A DNA stretch of 64,000 nucleotides from Aeromonas popoffii (GCF_000820025.1 NZ_CDBI01000077.1:942-64941), one strand, 5' to 3'; shown: positions 7,460 through 19,497, numbered from the stretch's first letter. Program-made: numbers and translations. Notes: a model not told the origin generated them from the sequence alone.

Positions 7460-8728
7460 CTATCTCCCCAAAAACGGCTCCCAATCTTTAAACACCGGCT
7501 GCAACCCTGCCTGCCGCACGGCGGCCGCGACCTCACCGAGGGATCTGTCGTCGTGGATGGCGAACTGTTCCAGCTCCTCTGCATCTCCTTCGGCATAGCC
7601 GCCGGGCTGGGTGCGCGATTCCGCCGACATCTGGGTGATGCCAAGACGCACCGCGCCGTTGCGAAACGCAGGGGATTCGCGGGTCGAGAGCGACAACTCC
7701 AGGGTCGGCGAGAAGAGGCGCCAGGCGCAGATGAGCTGCACCAGCTGCCTGTCCGACATCACCACCTCGGGCTGCAGGCCGCCGGTGCAGGGGCGCAGGC
7801 GCGGAAACGACAGCGAATAGCGGCTCTGCCAGTGGTGACGTTCCATCCAGGCCAGATGCTCGGCCACAAAATAGCTGTCGGCACGCCAGTCCGGTGACAG
7901 GCCGATCAGCGCCCCCAGCCCAATCTTGTCGATGCCGGCGCGACCGAGCCGCTCCGGGGTGGCAAGCCGCCACGCAATATCCTGCTTGTTGCCGCGCAGA
8001 TGATGGCGGGCGTAACTGGGGGCGTGATAGGTCTCCTGATAGACCATGACGGCATCCAGCCCCAGGGTTTTGAGCTCGGCGTAATCGGCTTGCGACAGTG
8101 GCTGCACCTCCATCGCCACTGCGCTGAAATGGCGGCGGATCTGCGGCAGATGCTCACGAAAATAGGCCATGCCTACCTTGCTCTCGTGCTCGCCGGTCAC
8201 CAGCAGCACGCTGTCAAAGCCCCGCGCCTTGATGGCCAGACATTCGCGTTCAATTTCCTCTGCATCCAGCGTCTTGCGCTTGAGACGGTTGCTCATGGAG
8301 AAGCCGCAATAGGAGCAGTCGTTGGCGCAGAGGTTCGACAGATAGAGCGGCACATAGAAGCCGATGGTATTGCCGAAACGCTGGCGGGTGAGGCGCTCGG
8401 CCTCTGCCGCCAGCTGCGGCAGGTACGCCTCGGCGGCGGGCGAGATCAGCGCCATAAAGTCGGCCAGGGTGCGGCGGGGAGTGGTCAGCGCCCGCTCGAC
8501 ATCCCGGGTCGTCTTGGCGCGGATCTGCATGCCGATATCGTCCCACTCCAGCTCGCGCCAGCGGTCGGCAAAATCCAACCCCCTCCCGGCCTCCCCCTTG
8601 GCAGGGGAAGGTGCGCAGGGCTCGTCCCATGCAAGCGCCGGTTCAGTCTCTGCCCTCACCCCCTGCCCCGCTCCCAAAGGGAGAGGGGAGCATACAGACG
8701 CCTCATTTTCCCCCACGCCCTGACTCAT
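7460..8728 (-). CDS. thiH: ThiH, 2-iminoacetate synthase (tyrosine lyase)
   Basis: ThiH is the radical-SAM enzyme that cleaves tyrosine to dehydroglycine for thiazole formation. The cluster motif C-x3-C-x2-C is at residues 134, 138 and 141 ([12 protein letters not shown]), and V-M-V-Y-Q-E-T-Y-H and L-S-T-R-E-S-P match the family. At 422 residues it is about 45 longer than the usual 377. The excess lies between the first dozen residues and the conserved D-F-A-D-R-W-R start, and is encoded by an interspersed repeat. The ATG at 8728 overlaps the thiG stop (CTATGA), arguing for coupled translation through the repeat. A TTG at codon 51, just after a GGGAGG run, could be a second start. Its 3' half is duplicated downstream. 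Confidence 0.9.
   Translation of the reverse strand: MSQGVGENEASVCSPLPLGAGQGVRAETEPALAWDEPCAPSPAKGEAGRGLDFADRWRELEWDDIGMQIRAKTTRDVERALTTPRRTLADFMALISPAAEAYLPQLAAEAERLTRQRFGNTIGFYVPLYLSNLCANDCSYCGFSMSNRLKRKTLDAEEIERECLAIKARGFDSVLLVTGEHESKVGMAYFREHLPQIRRHFSAVAMEVQPLSQADYAELKTLGLDAVMVYQETYHAPSYARHHLRGNKQDIAWRLATPERLGRAGIDKIGLGALIGLSPDWRADSYFVAEHLAWMERHHWQSRYSLSFPRLRPCTGGLQPEVVMSDRQLVQLICAWRLFSPTLELSLSTRESPAFRNGAVRLGITQMSAESRTQPGGYAEGDAEELEQFAIHDDRSLGEVAAAVRQAGLQPVFKDWEPFLGR
8579..8697. repeat. Interspersed repeat inside thiH, read in frame
   Basis: Two GC-rich imperfect palindromes (CCTCCCCCTTGGCAGGGGAAGG-like near 8590 and [25 protein letters not shown] near 8675) flank a central spacer. Translated, the block gives Pro/Gly/Ala-rich sequence such as [10 protein letters not shown] and [10 protein letters not shown], the typical product of intergenic palindromic repeats read as protein. 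A related palindrome lies at 19426-19462. Confidence 0.65.
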
Positions 8729-9492
8729 AGCGCCTCCAGAAAATCGGTGAGCGGGCTGGAGGCGCTGGCTTGCAGAGCGCGCGCGCCGAGACCCGCCTCA
8801 TAGGCGCTGCGACCGGCCTCACAGGCGAGCGCGAAGGCGCGGCCCATGGCGACCGGATCCCGGCTCACGGCGATGGCGGTGTTGACCAGCACGGCGTCGG
8901 CACCCAGCTCAAAGGCAGCGGCGGCGTGGCTCGGCGCTCCGATCCCCGCATCCACCACCACAGGCACCCGCGCCTGTTCGATGATGATGGCGAGAAACTC
9001 CCGGGTCACCAGCCCCTGATTGGAACCAATCGGCGCGCCGAGCGGCATAACGGCGGCGCAGCCCACCTCTTCGAGCCGCTTGCAGAGCACAGGATCGGCC
9101 CCGCAGTAGGGCAGCACCACGAAGCCCTCTTTCACCAGCTGCTCGGCCGCCTTGAGCGTCTCGATGGGATCGGGCAGCAGGTATTTGGGATCGGGGTGGA
9201 TCTCGAGTTTCAACCAGTTTGTACCGAGCGCCTCGCGGGCCAGATGGGCGGCAAACACCGCCTCGGCGGCGGTCTTGGCGCCGGAGGTGTTGGGCAGCAG
9301 CTTGACCCCGAGCTGCCGAAGGGGAGTGAGGATATCGTCGTGGCGCTTGCCGGGTTCGAGCCGCTTGATGGCCATGGTCACCAGCCGGGAACCGCTTGCT
9401 TCAATGGCGGCCGTCATCAGATCCGGGCGGGCAAACTTGCCGGTGCCGGTAAAGAGGCGGGACGAAAATTCATGGTCGGCAATGGTCAGCAT
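8725..9492 (-). CDS. thiG: ThiG, thiazole synthase
   Basis: This 255-residue ThiG joins 1-deoxyxylulose phosphate, dehydroglycine from ThiH and sulfur carried on ThiS thiocarboxylate into the thiazole phosphate. Family landmarks are L-F-T-G-T-G-K-F near the start, the Schiff-base lysine region [33 protein letters not shown] and V-V-V-D-A-G-I-G. The start is placed at the ATG at 9492, where similarity to known ThiG begins; a longer open frame upstream runs through thiS. It lies one base after thiS and overlaps the thiH start. Confidence 0.95.
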   Translation of the reverse strand: MLTIADHEFSSRLFTGTGKFARPDLMTAAIEASGSRLVTMAIKRLEPGKRHDDILTPLRQLGVKLLPNTSGAKTAAEAVFAAHLAREALGTNWLKLEIHPDPKYLLPDPIETLKAAEQLVKEGFVVLPYCGADPVLCKRLEEVGCAAVMPLGAPIGSNQGLVTREFLAIIIEQARVPVVVDAGIGAPSHAAAAFELGADAVLVNTAIAVSRDPVAMGRAFALACEAGRSAYEAGLGARALQASASSPLTDFLEAL

Positions 9493-9493
9493 C

Positions 9494-9706
9494 TCAGCCT
9501 CCGGCAATGGCAGTGAAAAGGTGGATCTCGTCCCCCTCATTGAGTCGGGTGTCTGGCCAGCGGCTACGGGGCAGTACGGCGCCGTTAAGGGCCACCGCCA
9601 CCCCCTGCGGGGCAACCTCACGGGCCGCCAGCAGCTCGGCCACGCAGATCTGGCTCTCCGGGCTGGTCGTCAGCACCAGCTCGCTATCGTTCAATCGGAT
9701 CTTCAT
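9494..9706 (-). CDS. thiS: ThiS, sulfur-carrier protein
   Basis: This 70-residue ubiquitin-like protein ends in A-I-A-G-G. The terminal Gly-Gly is adenylated by ThiF and converted to the thiocarboxylate that donates sulfur to ThiG. The internal V-A-V-A-L-N-G and G-D-E-I-H-L-F motifs are typical. The ATG overlaps the 3' end of thiF by four bases, and thiG follows after a one-base gap. Confidence 0.95.
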   Translation of the reverse strand: MKIRLNDSELVLTTSPESQICVAELLAAREVAPQGVAVALNGAVLPRSRWPDTRLNEGDEIHLFTAIAGG

Positions 9707-10468
9707 TGCGCATCCTCCATGGGATTGGCAAAGGGAGTGGCGCCGCCGCACACGGAGCAGGCAGGGTCGGAAGGCAACCACAGGGTCTGCCACTCGTGGG
9801 TCAGGGCATCGAAACGGCGCAGGGTGCCCGCCACCGGACTGGGCTTGCCCAGCAGCAGACGCAAGGCTTCCAGCGCCTGCAAGGCGCCCATCACGCCCAC
9901 CAGAGGGCCGGTGACGCCGCTGCTCTGGCAGCTTTCTGTGATGCGGGTATCCAGCGGATAGAGGCAGGCATAGCAGGCATGTTCGGGGGCGGTTCTCACC
10001 ATCAGCTGCCCCTGCCAGCCGACGGCGGCGGCGGAGATCCAGGGCTTGCCCTGCCCTATGCAGGCGGCGTTGATGGCGTAGCGACTGGCCAGGTTGTCGC
10101 AGCAGTCGATCACCAGATCTACCTCAGCCACAAAGGCTGGCAGGCTCTGCTCATCGAGCCGCTGATTGATGGCAATCAGCTCCACATGGGGGTTGTGAGC
10201 CGCCAACCGCTCCCGGGCCAGCTCCGCCTTGGAGTGATTGACCGCATCCGCATCGAACAGGATCTGGCGCGGCAGATTGCTGGAATCGACCGTATCACCG
10301 TCGGCCAGCCACAAGGTGCCCACCCCGGCCCCGGCCAGATAGAGCGCCAGCGGCGAGCCAAGCCCGCCGAGGCCAACGATCAGCACGGATGCCTCTTTCA
10401 GCCTCGCCTGCCCCGCCTCGCCGATTTCACTCAGCATCAGTTGCCTGCCGTAGCGCAGGTACTCCGCA

Positions 10469-10479
<11 letters not shown>
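9703..10479 (-). CDS. thiF: ThiF, ThiS adenylyltransferase
   Basis: This 258-residue E1-like enzyme of the MoeB/HesA/ThiF family activates the ThiS C-terminus with ATP. Visible features are the nucleotide loop V-G-L-G-G-L-G-S-P at about 36-44, D-x-D-x-V-D-x-S-N-L-P-R-Q (catalytic Arg and Asn region), D-C-C-D-N for the Mg-ATP aspartate, and two C-x2-C pairs (C-Y-A-C and C-S-V-C) for structural zinc. The start at 10479 is where similarity begins; it overlaps the end of thiDE by 11 bases. Confidence 0.95.
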
Positions 10480-14103
<3,624 letters not shown>

Positions 14104-14376
14104 TTATGGGTGTTTGCTTGTCTGGAGTTCGAGGAGAAGTGATGAACTTGCGGCGGGGTGTTCACGTCAGGAGGGAGTGCGCGCGGGATGGTTCTCCGCT
14201 GTGCTGCGCGACTGCTGTCCTGCGGCTTTCAGGCCAGCAACCCGGAGCCCTGATGGACAACCGGACGGGACAGACTCCCTCCTGTGCGCCCTGACCCATC
14301 TCGGGTGATCCCTTCGATGAGCGGGGGCTCTGCTCTCTGTAGCGTGACGCCCCCGGCGCGGTAACCCGCAAGTTAC

Positions 14377-14471
14377 CCTTGTTTCCCTTCGCAGGTTTTA
14401 ACCTGATCAGGTTCCACGGATCCCGAATTAACGGTCTCAGCTTTGCGTCGTTCGACGGTCAGCACTCCGAC
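14377..14471 (-). promoter_or_regulatory. TPP riboswitch (THI element)
   Basis: Read on the minus strand, this contains the conserved THI-box blocks: GGAGTGC near the 5' end, GCTGAGACC in the middle, then GATCCGTGGAACCTGATCAG and AACCTGCGAAGGGAAACAAG. These bind thiamin pyrophosphate and shut off thiC. The element is separated from the thiC start (14076) by an unusually long stretch of about 300 bases. That leader holds a GC-rich hairpin at 14321-14356 (CGGGGGC / GCCCCCG, no U-tract) and several shorter inverted repeats, so the expression platform cannot be assigned with confidence. No separate gene is evident in it. Confidence 0.95.
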
Positions 14472-14541
14472 AAGATGGCGCCAGTATAAGTGGGGAAATG
14501 GAAAGCACAAGCATTTAACAAGACCGACCAGTGCAAACAAC

Positions 14542-14562
14542 AACCGGGCCATGGGCCCGGTT
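14542..14562 (-). terminator. Rho-independent terminator of aerolysin gene
   Basis: On the minus strand AACCGGGCC-CAT-GGCCCGGTT forms a perfect stem followed by TTGTTGTTTG. It sits 22 bases past the aerolysin stop. Confidence 0.7.
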
Positions 14563-14584
14563 CTCTGACTGCAACACACTGCCA

Positions 14585-16063
14585 TTATTGGTTGGTAGCA
14601 GGGGTCACACTGAGGCTGACATTGTTGAAGCCAAGCCCGGAGAGCTCTTGTGCATCGAGCGGGATATCCAGTCTCAGACCCTGACCGGCACCCAGGTTGC
14701 GAGCACGGCTCGAGTGGCTGGCGGCAGCGACCGGCACGGGAGCGCCGATTTCGATGTTGCCGGCAAACTGGCTCTCGGCACTGAAATCACCTGTGATCCC
14801 GGCCCGAGCCGGGCGCAGCACCCTGGCCAGGTTATTCTGCATGGTAGGCAGACCATTCTGCTGTATGGTCCAGTTCCAATCCCACCACTTCACTTCCCCC
14901 GGGATATAACGCTTGTCCCACTGGTAACGGATACTGCTGGCCTTGTCCTTGTATGGCCCTATGACGAAGGTGTGGTTCCAGTTCGGACGGTTGTCCGGAT
15001 GGGTATACCAGGCATTGCCGCCCCAGCGCAGGAAGCCGCTCAGGGTCAGGTCATAGCTGATATCGGCCTTGAACTCGTAGGGGTAGGAGATGTCGGCCTT
15101 GTAGAGCTCTATCTTCACCGGGATCTTGGAGTGGGCCGGTACTGTCGGGCGCACAGACTGGGACAAAGAGGTGGTGGTCGAGCCCCCGTTCTGGGAGGCC
15201 CAGGACTGGTTTGCAGCAATCTCGATGGAGAGCTCGGTTTCCCCCACCAGCGGCCACTTGAACTTGTTCTTGGTGGTCACCTTCTCGCTCAAGCCATAGG
15301 TGTTGGTCTTGGACCAGTTGGTGGCAGTGTCGTAGCGCAGGGTAACGTCATAACCGGATTGAGGCGTGTCGCTGTCGTTGATAGCCCACCCCACTACGGT
15401 CTTGACCAGTTGGCGGTCAGACTGGGTCACATCGCCATGCTTGAAACTGTCAGGATCCAGGTTGTAGGCAAAATTGCTCACCTTGATGGAGGTCTTGTCA
15501 CCACAGCGATAGCCGTCACAGCCACCGTCATTGTTGCCACGGATCACCCAGCCATCGCCATCACGGGTCACATCCATGTCTTCACCGACATATTGACTGT
15601 GATTCCCCCCTACCCAGGCATAGCCGAGATAATGGGCCAGATAACTGATTGGTTTGATGAAATTCGCACTGTCATGTACCAGCCGCCATTGCACATCGAC
15701 TTCATCACCATCTGGAAGATCCAGGGCAGACAGATTTGGTATTTCTCCGGTAGCAGGATTGGTCGGATAACACCAGGTATTGGACGCTGTTCCTGGTTTT
15801 ATTTCGCCGTTATAACCCGGCCCCATAATGACCCAGCCATTGGCCAGCCCGCTTATTTGCCATTGTCCCATCATGCCGACAATATTGCTTTTAACGCTCT
15901 GCGCCTCTTCTCGATTGACGGGGCGATACTTGTCGCCACAGACCTCTTGACCCAATGAAAACAAGCGAAGCTGGTCTGGATAGACGGGCTCTGCCGCTTG
16001 AACCTGCGCCATCAGCAGGCCAGACATGATTAATGACAAGCCAGTTAGTTTTAATTTTGTCAT
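14585..16063 (-). CDS. aerA: Aerolysin-family pore-forming toxin
   Basis: This 492-residue secreted toxin precursor is near-collinear with Aeromonas aerolysin. A signal peptide (about 1-23, ending A-Q-V-Q-A) is followed by A-E-P-V-Y-P-D-Q-L-R-L-F. Domain 1 has paired cysteines, and domain 2 has W-V-G-G-N-H-S-Q-Y for glycan binding to GPI-anchored proteins. The pore loop lies around L-S-I-E-I-A-A-N-Q-S-W, and the C-terminal propeptide follows G-Q-G-L-R-L-D-I-P-L. Proaerolysin is exported by type II secretion and oligomerises after proteolysis. In the activation segment the sequence is A-A-S-H-S-S-R-A-R-N-L-G-A-G; the basic K-V-R-R run I recall for classical aerolysin is missing. The ATG at 16063 has GAGGGG upstream. 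It lies between unrelated genes. Confidence 0.97.
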   Translation of the reverse strand: MTKLKLTGLSLIMSGLLMAQVQAAEPVYPDQLRLFSLGQEVCGDKYRPVNREEAQSVKSNIVGMMGQWQISGLANGWVIMGPGYNGEIKPGTASNTWCYPTNPATGEIPNLSALDLPDGDEVDVQWRLVHDSANFIKPISYLAHYLGYAWVGGNHSQYVGEDMDVTRDGDGWVIRGNNDGGCDGYRCGDKTSIKVSNFAYNLDPDSFKHGDVTQSDRQLVKTVVGWAINDSDTPQSGYDVTLRYDTATNWSKTNTYGLSEKVTTKNKFKWPLVGETELSIEIAANQSWASQNGGSTTTSLSQSVRPTVPAHSKIPVKIELYKADISYPYEFKADISYDLTLSGFLRWGGNAWYTHPDNRPNWNHTFVIGPYKDKASSIRYQWDKRYIPGEVKWWDWNWTIQQNGLPTMQNNLARVLRPARAGITGDFSAESQFAGNIEIGAPVPVAAASHSSRARNLGAGQGLRLDIPLDAQELSGLGFNNVSLSVTPATNQ

Positions 16064-16363
16064 AGCAACCCCTCTATGTTTAACATTGGCATGCATCACC
16101 AACTTTATATATCAGCGGGTGGCATGTGGGTATAGCTGTATCAGTCGCATCAATCTCATTATGCGATCAAATCCACACTTAAATATATAAAAAGAATTAA
16201 TCGGCAGATATATTTAGCATTGCTTTATATTGAGCAATGTAATATCAGAGCGTGCGCTCCATTATTTAATTCGTCACTTAATAACATTTAAGAATCTCTT
16301 AAAAAAGAGATTTCTAATTTAGCAATTTAAATATTTTCCAATTAAGTGACCAAGACCTTGGCA
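16064..16363. other. AT-rich intergenic stretch upstream of aerolysin
   Basis: This 300-base stretch is markedly AT-rich and must hold the aerolysin promoter on the minus strand. TATATAA near 16107 is a possible -10, but no matching -35 is certain. A small hairpin AATCTCTT / AAGAGATT at about 16293-16313 could terminate the gene at 16364-16855. No open frame of note is seen. Confidence 0.4.
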
Positions 16364-16855
16364 TTATTTCGGCTCATCCTCCGGATTCGGGATCAGTATC
16401 TCGGTCACCCGGCCCGTCTCGTCACGAGTCAGCACCAGGGTACGCCCCGGTTGCAGATCGGCGGGACTGCCGTTGAGCCAGCGGGTGCCGGCATCGAATG
16501 TTATTGTGCCCAGCCCCTGCAATTGCAGCGCATGACCCGTCACGGCGAGCAAGGTGCCCTCCGCCCGGCGCCACTGGGCAGCCGGTTCTGACTCAGGCGC
16601 GTATCCATAAAGGCGAATATGTTCGGCGACGCCGTTGCGACTCAGGATGGCGAGCTTCATACCGGGCTTGAGGTCGGAAAACTGACGCCCCCCGGCCAGT
16701 GCGGCGCTGCCAAGCTCGAGCTCGGCGCCTTGAAATTGCAGCCGAATGCCATCGTTGTGTTCCAGCGCCACCAGCCACAACTCGTCGGCGCCTGCCTGCG
16801 CCGCCCAAAGCGGCACACCCAGCATCCATGCGCACCATTTTCTCGATTGTTCCAT
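16364..16855 (-). CDS. Exported protein with OB-fold-like repeats
   Basis: The predicted 163-residue protein starts at the ATG at 16855 and has a signal peptide ending about residue 23 (A-Q-A-G-A). The mature part contains two similar units, each with a hydrophobic strand, then L-x-P-G and a basic/hydrophobic strand (D-L-K-P-G-M-K-L-A-I-L and D-L-Q-P-G-R-T-L-V-L-T). This pattern resembles the DUF5666/OB-fold exported proteins of gammaproteobacteria. A longer frame starting at 16906 would run through a terminator hairpin, so it is rejected. It follows a second small exported protein and a two-component system. The function is unknown; a periplasmic ion- or ligand-binding role is a guess. Confidence 0.6.
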   Translation of the reverse strand: MEQSRKWCAWMLGVPLWAAQAGADELWLVALEHNDGIRLQFQGAELELGSAALAGGRQFSDLKPGMKLAILSRNGVAEHIRLYGYAPESEPAAQWRRAEGTLLAVTGHALQLQGLGTITFDAGTRWLNGSPADLQPGRTLVLTRDETGRVTEILIPNPEDEPK

Positions 16856-16872
16856 CTTCGTTCGTCCCTGAA

Positions 16873-16903
16873 CAAAAAGCCCATGCTGGACAAGCATGGG
16901 CTT
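16873..16903 (-). terminator. Rho-independent terminator
   Basis: On the minus strand AAGCCCATGCT-TGTCC-AGCATGGGCTT folds into a strong stem followed by a T-run. It ends the transcript from 16942-17364, so the next minus-strand gene needs read-through or its own promoter. Confidence 0.8.
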
Positions 16904-16941
16904 CATTCGGGAGCATTTCTAATCGAGAAGCAGAGATCGGA

Positions 16942-17364
16942 TCAGTCATCCTCGCGGCAGCGGCTCAGGCGCATGCCGTCAAACTTGCACTCCAGCTCGA
17001 GCCAGCGCCCTTCAAAGGGAGCCAGGCTGTTGTCCGAGGTGGTGTAACCCCAGATCCGCCCAGCTTCGACCGGCCCTTCCAGATCCATTTCGCCCTTGTC
17101 ATCTTCGTCCAGTGCTTCGACCTTGCGCACATAGCGCACACCGTTCTCCACGCCCCCCTTCATCTCGACCCAGGTGCCACCGAGATCGTCCTCGCCCAGC
17201 CCGTCCTTGAAGCGGGTCTGGTCGTCGATCACGAACGGCAGGCCGTTGACCATCAGCTGGCCCAGCTGCCAGGTGGTGCGGCCGGTTAACTTGAACTCGG
17301 CCGACTGCGCGATGCCAAGTGGCAACAAGATAAACAGCAAGAGCGCGCAGAGAGACTTCTTCAT
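16942..17364 (-). CDS. Small exported acidic protein, OB-fold-like (DUF5666-type)
   Basis: The 140-residue protein has a clear signal peptide (M-K-K-S then a hydrophobic stretch to about residue 21, I-A-Q-S-A). The mature part is acidic, with a beta-rich pattern (V-N-G-L-P-F-V-I-D-D-Q-T-R-F, then G-T-W-V-E-M-K-G and Y-V-R-K-V-E-A) that fits DUF5666/OB-fold proteins. It ends with cysteines in L-E-C-K and S-R-C-R. It is transcribed away from the response regulator across a 90-base gap, an arrangement like that of vibrio CarRS with its OB-fold target CarP. That parallel rests on context and general resemblance. Its own terminator follows. Confidence 0.6.
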   Translation of the reverse strand: MKKSLCALLLFILLPLGIAQSAEFKLTGRTTWQLGQLMVNGLPFVIDDQTRFKDGLGEDDLGGTWVEMKGGVENGVRYVRKVEALDEDDKGEMDLEGPVEAGRIWGYTTSDNSLAPFEGRWLELECKFDGMRLSRCREDD

Positions 17365-17454
17365 CGGGGATCCTCGGGGTTACACTGCCACACAGGATGG
17401 CGCGTCCAGTGTGAGACGAGCGTGAAATGCCAGTCAAAACCAGGAGATCAAAAC

Positions 17455-18123
17455 ATGAAAATACTGGTGGTGGAAGACAATCCTCAGGTGGCGGAAACCA
17501 TCATGGATTACCTGGAGCTGTCGGGGCACAGGATGGACTGTGCCTATCACGGTCAGGCCGCGCTGCAACTGTTGGCGGAGCAGCGCTTCGACGTCATCAT
17601 CATGGACGTCATGATGCCGCGCCTCGATGGCCTCAGCACGGTGGCCCGCCTGCGTGAGCAGGGGATCCCGACCCCTGTGCTATTTCTCACTGCCCGCGAC
17701 AGCCTGGATGACAAGCTGGCAGGCTTCAAGGCGGGGGGGGATGACTATCTGGTCAAGCCATTCGCCATGGAGGAGCTGGAGGTGCGACTGCAGGCGCTGG
17801 CACTGCGCGGCCCCCGCTGCGACATGGGTGCCCTCAGCGTGGGCGAGCTGACGCTGGATCCTGCCAGTAGCCGCGCCACCCGCGCCGGGGTCGAGCTCAA
17901 GCTCGGCAAGATCCCGTTCCAGATCCTCACCCTGCTGGTGCGCCGCGCCCCCCATCTGGTGAGCCGTCAGGAGGTGCTCGACACCGTCTGGGGCGATGAG
18001 GAGCCCGACTCCGACGCACTGCGCAGTCACATCTACGCCCTGCGCAACGCGCTCGATAAACCCTTTCCCACCCCCATGCTGGAAACCCTGCACGGTCAGG
18101 GCTATCGGCTGGTGACCTCATGA
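17455..18123 (+). CDS. OmpR/PhoB-family response regulator
   Basis: This 222-residue regulator has a receiver domain with acidic pocket E7-D8, phospho-acceptor D51 (I-I-M-D-V-M-M-P) and K101 (L-V-K-P-F). A winged-helix DNA-binding domain follows from about 125 to the end, including V-S-R-Q-E-V-L-D-T-V-W-G and the final H-G-Q-G-Y-R-L. AGGAGA lies before the ATG at 17455, which is preferred to an upstream in-frame ATG at 17422. The kinase gene follows after 55 bases and a small exported protein gene is divergent, so the pair likely controls that gene and perhaps itself. Confidence 0.93.
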   Translation: MKILVVEDNPQVAETIMDYLELSGHRMDCAYHGQAALQLLAEQRFDVIIMDVMMPRLDGLSTVARLREQGIPTPVLFLTARDSLDDKLAGFKAGGDDYLVKPFAMEELEVRLQALALRGPRCDMGALSVGELTLDPASSRATRAGVELKLGKIPFQILTLLVRRAPHLVSRQEVLDTVWGDEEPDSDALRSHIYALRNALDKPFPTPMLETLHGQGYRLVTS

Positions 18124-18178
18124 GACGAACGACGCCGCGCATCGGCCAGCCACAAGCCCGGCATAAAGGGAGCCCGCC

Positions 18179-19408
18179 ATGAGCCTGCCCAGCCTGCGCC
18201 GTCGCCTGATCCTGACCCTGAGCGGGGCTGGCATGCTGCTGCTGATCATCATCAGCCTGCTGATGCTGGTGGCCGAAGACAAGATGGAGGAGCTGAGCCT
18301 GCGCCACTGGCTGGAGGCGGAAGTGACACGCTACAGCGATGACTGGCTGCGACTCGGCCCGGCTGCGGCCGCCCCGAGCCCCAGGCAGTTCTCCAGCTAC
18401 TGGACCGAGGCGGGCCGCCTGCCGAAGTGGCTGAAACCCTACCAGACCCCGGGCTTTTTCGAGCACCAATTGGGCAAGGAGGACAAACACTTTCTGGTCA
18501 CCCGCCACCCCTCGGGAGATGGCCTGCTTTATCTGGTGTTCAACGACGATGCCGATGACTATCTCGACCCTTACGAAGACAGGTTGCATCTGGCGACCCG
18601 GCTGATCGGGCTGACCCTGCTGCTCGCGTGTATCGGGTTTGGCATCTGGCTGGTGCGCCATATCACCGGGCCACTGCAACGACTGCAACACAGGGTTGCC
18701 CACCTCACCCCGGATCAGGCGGATTTCGAGCCCGACGCCCCCTGGCAGGAGCTGCGGGATATCGAGCTGGCGCTACTGGCAGGCAAGCAGGAAGTCAGCG
18801 CCGTGTTTGCCCGCGAACAGGAGTTCAGCCGCTTCGCCAGCCACGAGCTGCGCACCCCCAACATGGTGATCCAGGGTTCTGCCGCCCTGCTTGGCAAGGT
18901 GACAGACTTGCCCGCGCCGGCTGCCCGCGCCACCCTGCGCATCCGCGCTGCCGCCGACGAGATGGCGCTGCTCACCGAGACCTTCCTGCTGCTGGGCCGC
19001 AAGGAGGCGGTGGAGCGCCCACTGCAACAGGTCACTCCGCTGATCCGCCAGGAGCTGGCGCGTCTGGCTCCACTGCTGCAGCGGGAGACGCTGGATATCC
19101 GGCTGCATCTGGATGAGGAGAGCGAGGTCAATGCCCCTCTCTCCTTGCTCGCCATCGCGCTCGGCAACCTGCTCAAGAACGCCCTCAGCTATGCCGAGGG
19201 GCATATCGAGATCGAGCTGTGCGGCCCCGTGCTCACCATCAGCAACCCGACGGCCGCAGCGCCGGATCAGATCCTCGGCTACGGCTGCGGCCTCACCATC
19301 ATACAACGCATCTGCGAGAAGCTCGGCTGGCAGATAGAGACCCGGCTGGAGGAGGGTGTGTTCAGCGCCCGACTGGTGATGATCACCACCGACCTCACGG
19401 AGGCATAG
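18179..19408 (+). CDS. Sensor histidine kinase
   Basis: The 409-residue kinase has an N-terminal membrane helix (about 10-32), a periplasmic domain of about 110 residues, a second helix (about 141-160), a HAMP-like linker, then the H box S-R-F-A-S-H-E-L-R-T-P with the likely phosphorylated H222. The N box is L-G-N-L-L-K-N-A-L-S, and a late glycine box reads G-Y-G-C-G-L-T-I-I. The usual G1 motif D-x-G-x-G is not obvious; the corresponding position reads L-T-I-S-N-P-T. Some HWE-like and BaeS/ColS-side kinases tolerate this, but it is worth noting. AGGGAG lies before the ATG at 18179. It pairs with the response regulator upstream. Confidence 0.9.
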   Translation: MSLPSLRRRLILTLSGAGMLLLIIISLLMLVAEDKMEELSLRHWLEAEVTRYSDDWLRLGPAAAAPSPRQFSSYWTEAGRLPKWLKPYQTPGFFEHQLGKEDKHFLVTRHPSGDGLLYLVFNDDADDYLDPYEDRLHLATRLIGLTLLLACIGFGIWLVRHITGPLQRLQHRVAHLTPDQADFEPDAPWQELRDIELALLAGKQEVSAVFAREQEFSRFASHELRTPNMVIQGSAALLGKVTDLPAPAARATLRIRAAADEMALLTETFLLLGRKEAVERPLQQVTPLIRQELARLAPLLQRETLDIRLHLDEESEVNAPLSLLAIALGNLLKNALSYAEGHIEIELCGPVLTISNPTAAAPDQILGYGCGLTIIQRICEKLGWQIETRLEEGVFSARLVMITTDLTEA

Positions 19409-19425
19409 CCCCCCCTCATCCCCAG

Positions 19426-19462
19426 CCCTTCTCCCCGTTTATGCCAAAAAGCGGGAGAAGGG
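19426..19462. repeat. GC-rich palindromic interspersed repeat
   Basis: CCCTTCTCCCCG and GCGGGAGAAGGG form inverted arms around a short AT-rich loop just past the kinase stop codon. It is of the same general type as the repeat inside thiH. Confidence 0.5.
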
Positions 19463-19475
19463 AGGCCAGAAACGA

Positions 19476-19497
19476 CAAGGCGCCCGAAGGCGCCTTG
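19476..19497. terminator. Bidirectional stem-loop between convergent genes
   Basis: CAAGGCGCC-CGAA-GGCGCCTTG is a perfect stem with a stable tetraloop between the kinase gene and rimK, which converge here. It can serve both strands. Confidence 0.65.

Larger units (their letters stand above)
6562..8058. repeat. 749-bp imperfect tandem duplication of the thiH 3' part
   Basis: Bases 6562-7310 and 7311-8058/8059 are two head-to-tail copies with a period of 749. Each begins with the palindrome and runs into the last half of thiH. The first 176 bases of the two copies are identical by eye. The following roughly 570 thiH-coding bases show about 20 substitutions, only four of which change an amino acid. 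The junction near 7304-7311 shares a short CATC with both ends. Confidence 0.85.

Noticed and set aside
16856..16906. Upstream ATG for the exported protein at 16364-16855
   Set aside because: It would put a terminator hairpin inside the coding region and hide the signal peptide.
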